Below, piece after piece: positions 63,699 to 64,000 of a stretch of DNA of 64,000 bases (positions are counted from its first letter, which is position 1; the number at the start of each line of letters is the position of its first letter). This DNA comes from Balnearium lithotrophicum. GTDB taxonomy: Bacteria; Aquificota; Aquificia; Desulfurobacteriales; Desulfurobacteriaceae. The DNA lies in contig NZ_FXTM01000003.1 in the NCBI RefSeq assembly GCF_900182585.1, positions 57,047 to 121,046 of the forward strand, written 5' to 3'. The notes beneath the pieces are model-generated. The model saw only the letters and a list, made by a program, of their open reading frames with translations, searched no databases and had not been told where the DNA came from. A program made the position numbers and the translations under genes.

Positions 63699-64000
63699 AT
63701 GAAACAATTAAAGAAATTCAAAGGAACATCCCTGCACATATCAAATACACCCTTCAAAAAAACAATCAAAAGAGGAACGAAAATAAAAACAAAACTCGAC
63801 CTAACAAAAGACCCAAACGTGAGAAAAAGACTTAAATGGATTCAACATTACGAAAAACACCAAAATGCAAGACTAACCTGCAGATACTTCGGAATAAGTC
63901 CAACCACCTTCTACAAATGGAAAAATAGATACAAAAAGTACGGTTTAGAAGGCCTCAAAGACAGAAACAAAAGACCCCACAGAGTAAGACAACCTCAGAT
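63699..64000 (+). CDS. IS481-like transposase, N-terminal 100 residues (partial)
   Basis: Starts ATG 63699 behind AAGGAGGT. The visible protein is very Lys/Thr-rich at first, then has a helix-turn-helix: ARLTCRYFGISPTTFYKWKN, followed by RYKKYGLEGLKDRNKRPHR, which is the usual lead-in of IS481/IS3-group transposases before the DDE core. The DDE domain is outside the window. Confidence 0.8.
   Translation, partial: MKQLKKFKGTSLHISNTPFKKTIKRGTKIKTKLDLTKDPNVRKRLKWIQHYEKHQNARLTCRYFGISPTTFYKWKNRYKKYGLEGLKDRNKRPHRVRQPQ

Larger units (their letters stand above)
63628..64000 (+). mobile_element. Left part of an IS481-like insertion sequence (runs off the right edge)
   Basis: The composition changes near 63628, where TGTTGAAGTTCAG could be the TGT-starting terminal repeat of an IS481/IS3-type element. 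A transposase gene starts at 63699. The right end and target duplication are outside the window, so the border is provisional. Confidence 0.6.

Overview
The window reads as chromosomal DNA of a thermophilic to hyperthermophilic Gram-negative bacterium, most likely Aquificota and perhaps a Desulfurobacteriaceae relative. The lineage is inferred from gene content; no marker was compared with a database. The evidence is a full-length reverse gyrase, outer-membrane functions (lpxI, tamB-like, SurA-like chaperones, beta-barrel and TolC proteins), NiFe-hydrogenase maturation genes (hypD, hypE), a MetF/MetV-type methylene-THF reductase pair, RNase HIII, compact operons with overlapping genes, and many TTG starts behind strong Shine-Dalgarno sequences.

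Layout. 1-5.6 kb: start of an M16 peptidase gene (minus), then murD-ftsW-murG-scpB-cytidylate-kinase-like-pncA (plus). 5.6-9.4 kb: ftsZ (minus), a DUF1786 gene (plus), an APC permease (minus). 9.4-19.9 kb: a plus-strand run of a secreted protein, HIT hydrolase, LapB-like TPR protein, TamB-like protein, RNase HIII, SppA, lytic transglycosylase, GDPD and purD. 19.9-37.4 kb: a minus-strand block of about 23 genes. Read in the direction of transcription it runs from two SurA/PpiC chaperones through metV-metF, uppS-cdsA, hypE-fetB-like-hypD and a sigma54-type two-component pair. It ends in an unusual seven-gene operon (lipoprotein, PqqD-like, ATP-grasp, PLP decarboxylase, urea-transporter/M23 fusion, beta-barrel, TPR). 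37.5-43.6 kb: yceD-rpmF-plsX-fabH-(AT-rich nuclease-like ORF)-fabK-ribH-nusB-lpxI. 43.6-45.3 kb: a complete IS200/IS605 element with tnpA, tnpB and a predicted reRNA. 45.3-50.1 kb: iron-type alcohol dehydrogenase (minus) and reverse gyrase (plus). 50.2-63.7 kb: an AT-rich eleven-gene Pel-like exopolysaccharide operon. 63.6-64 kb: the left end of an IS481-like element.

Two systems stand out. First, the 19.9-27.5 kb operon joins a peptide-binding PqqD-like protein, an ATP-grasp ligase, a PLP decarboxylase and envelope proteins. It starts with a lipoprotein carrying Gln/Asn-rich repeats. In front of it lie a textbook sigma54 promoter (GG-N10-GC) and two near-identical palindromes 32 bp apart, directly downstream of genes for a histidine kinase and an NtrC-type activator. 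This suggests a dedicated signal-controlled envelope or peptide-modification system. Second, the 50-63.7 kb operon contains PelF and PelG homologues and a PelD-like membrane protein whose GGDEF active site is destroyed but whose RxxD c-di-GMP site is kept. It has a HlyD-like adaptor and a SPOR-TolC channel in place of the usual PelB/PelC export parts.

At DNA level the hexamer GAGCTC is strikingly abundant in the housekeeping parts (about 20 in the first 10 kb by eye) and almost absent from the Pel-like locus, the IS element, the APC permease gene and the nuclease-like ORF. This separates likely foreign DNA from the backbone. No rRNA, tRNA or CRISPR array was seen, and no gene-free stretch exceeds 300 bases.
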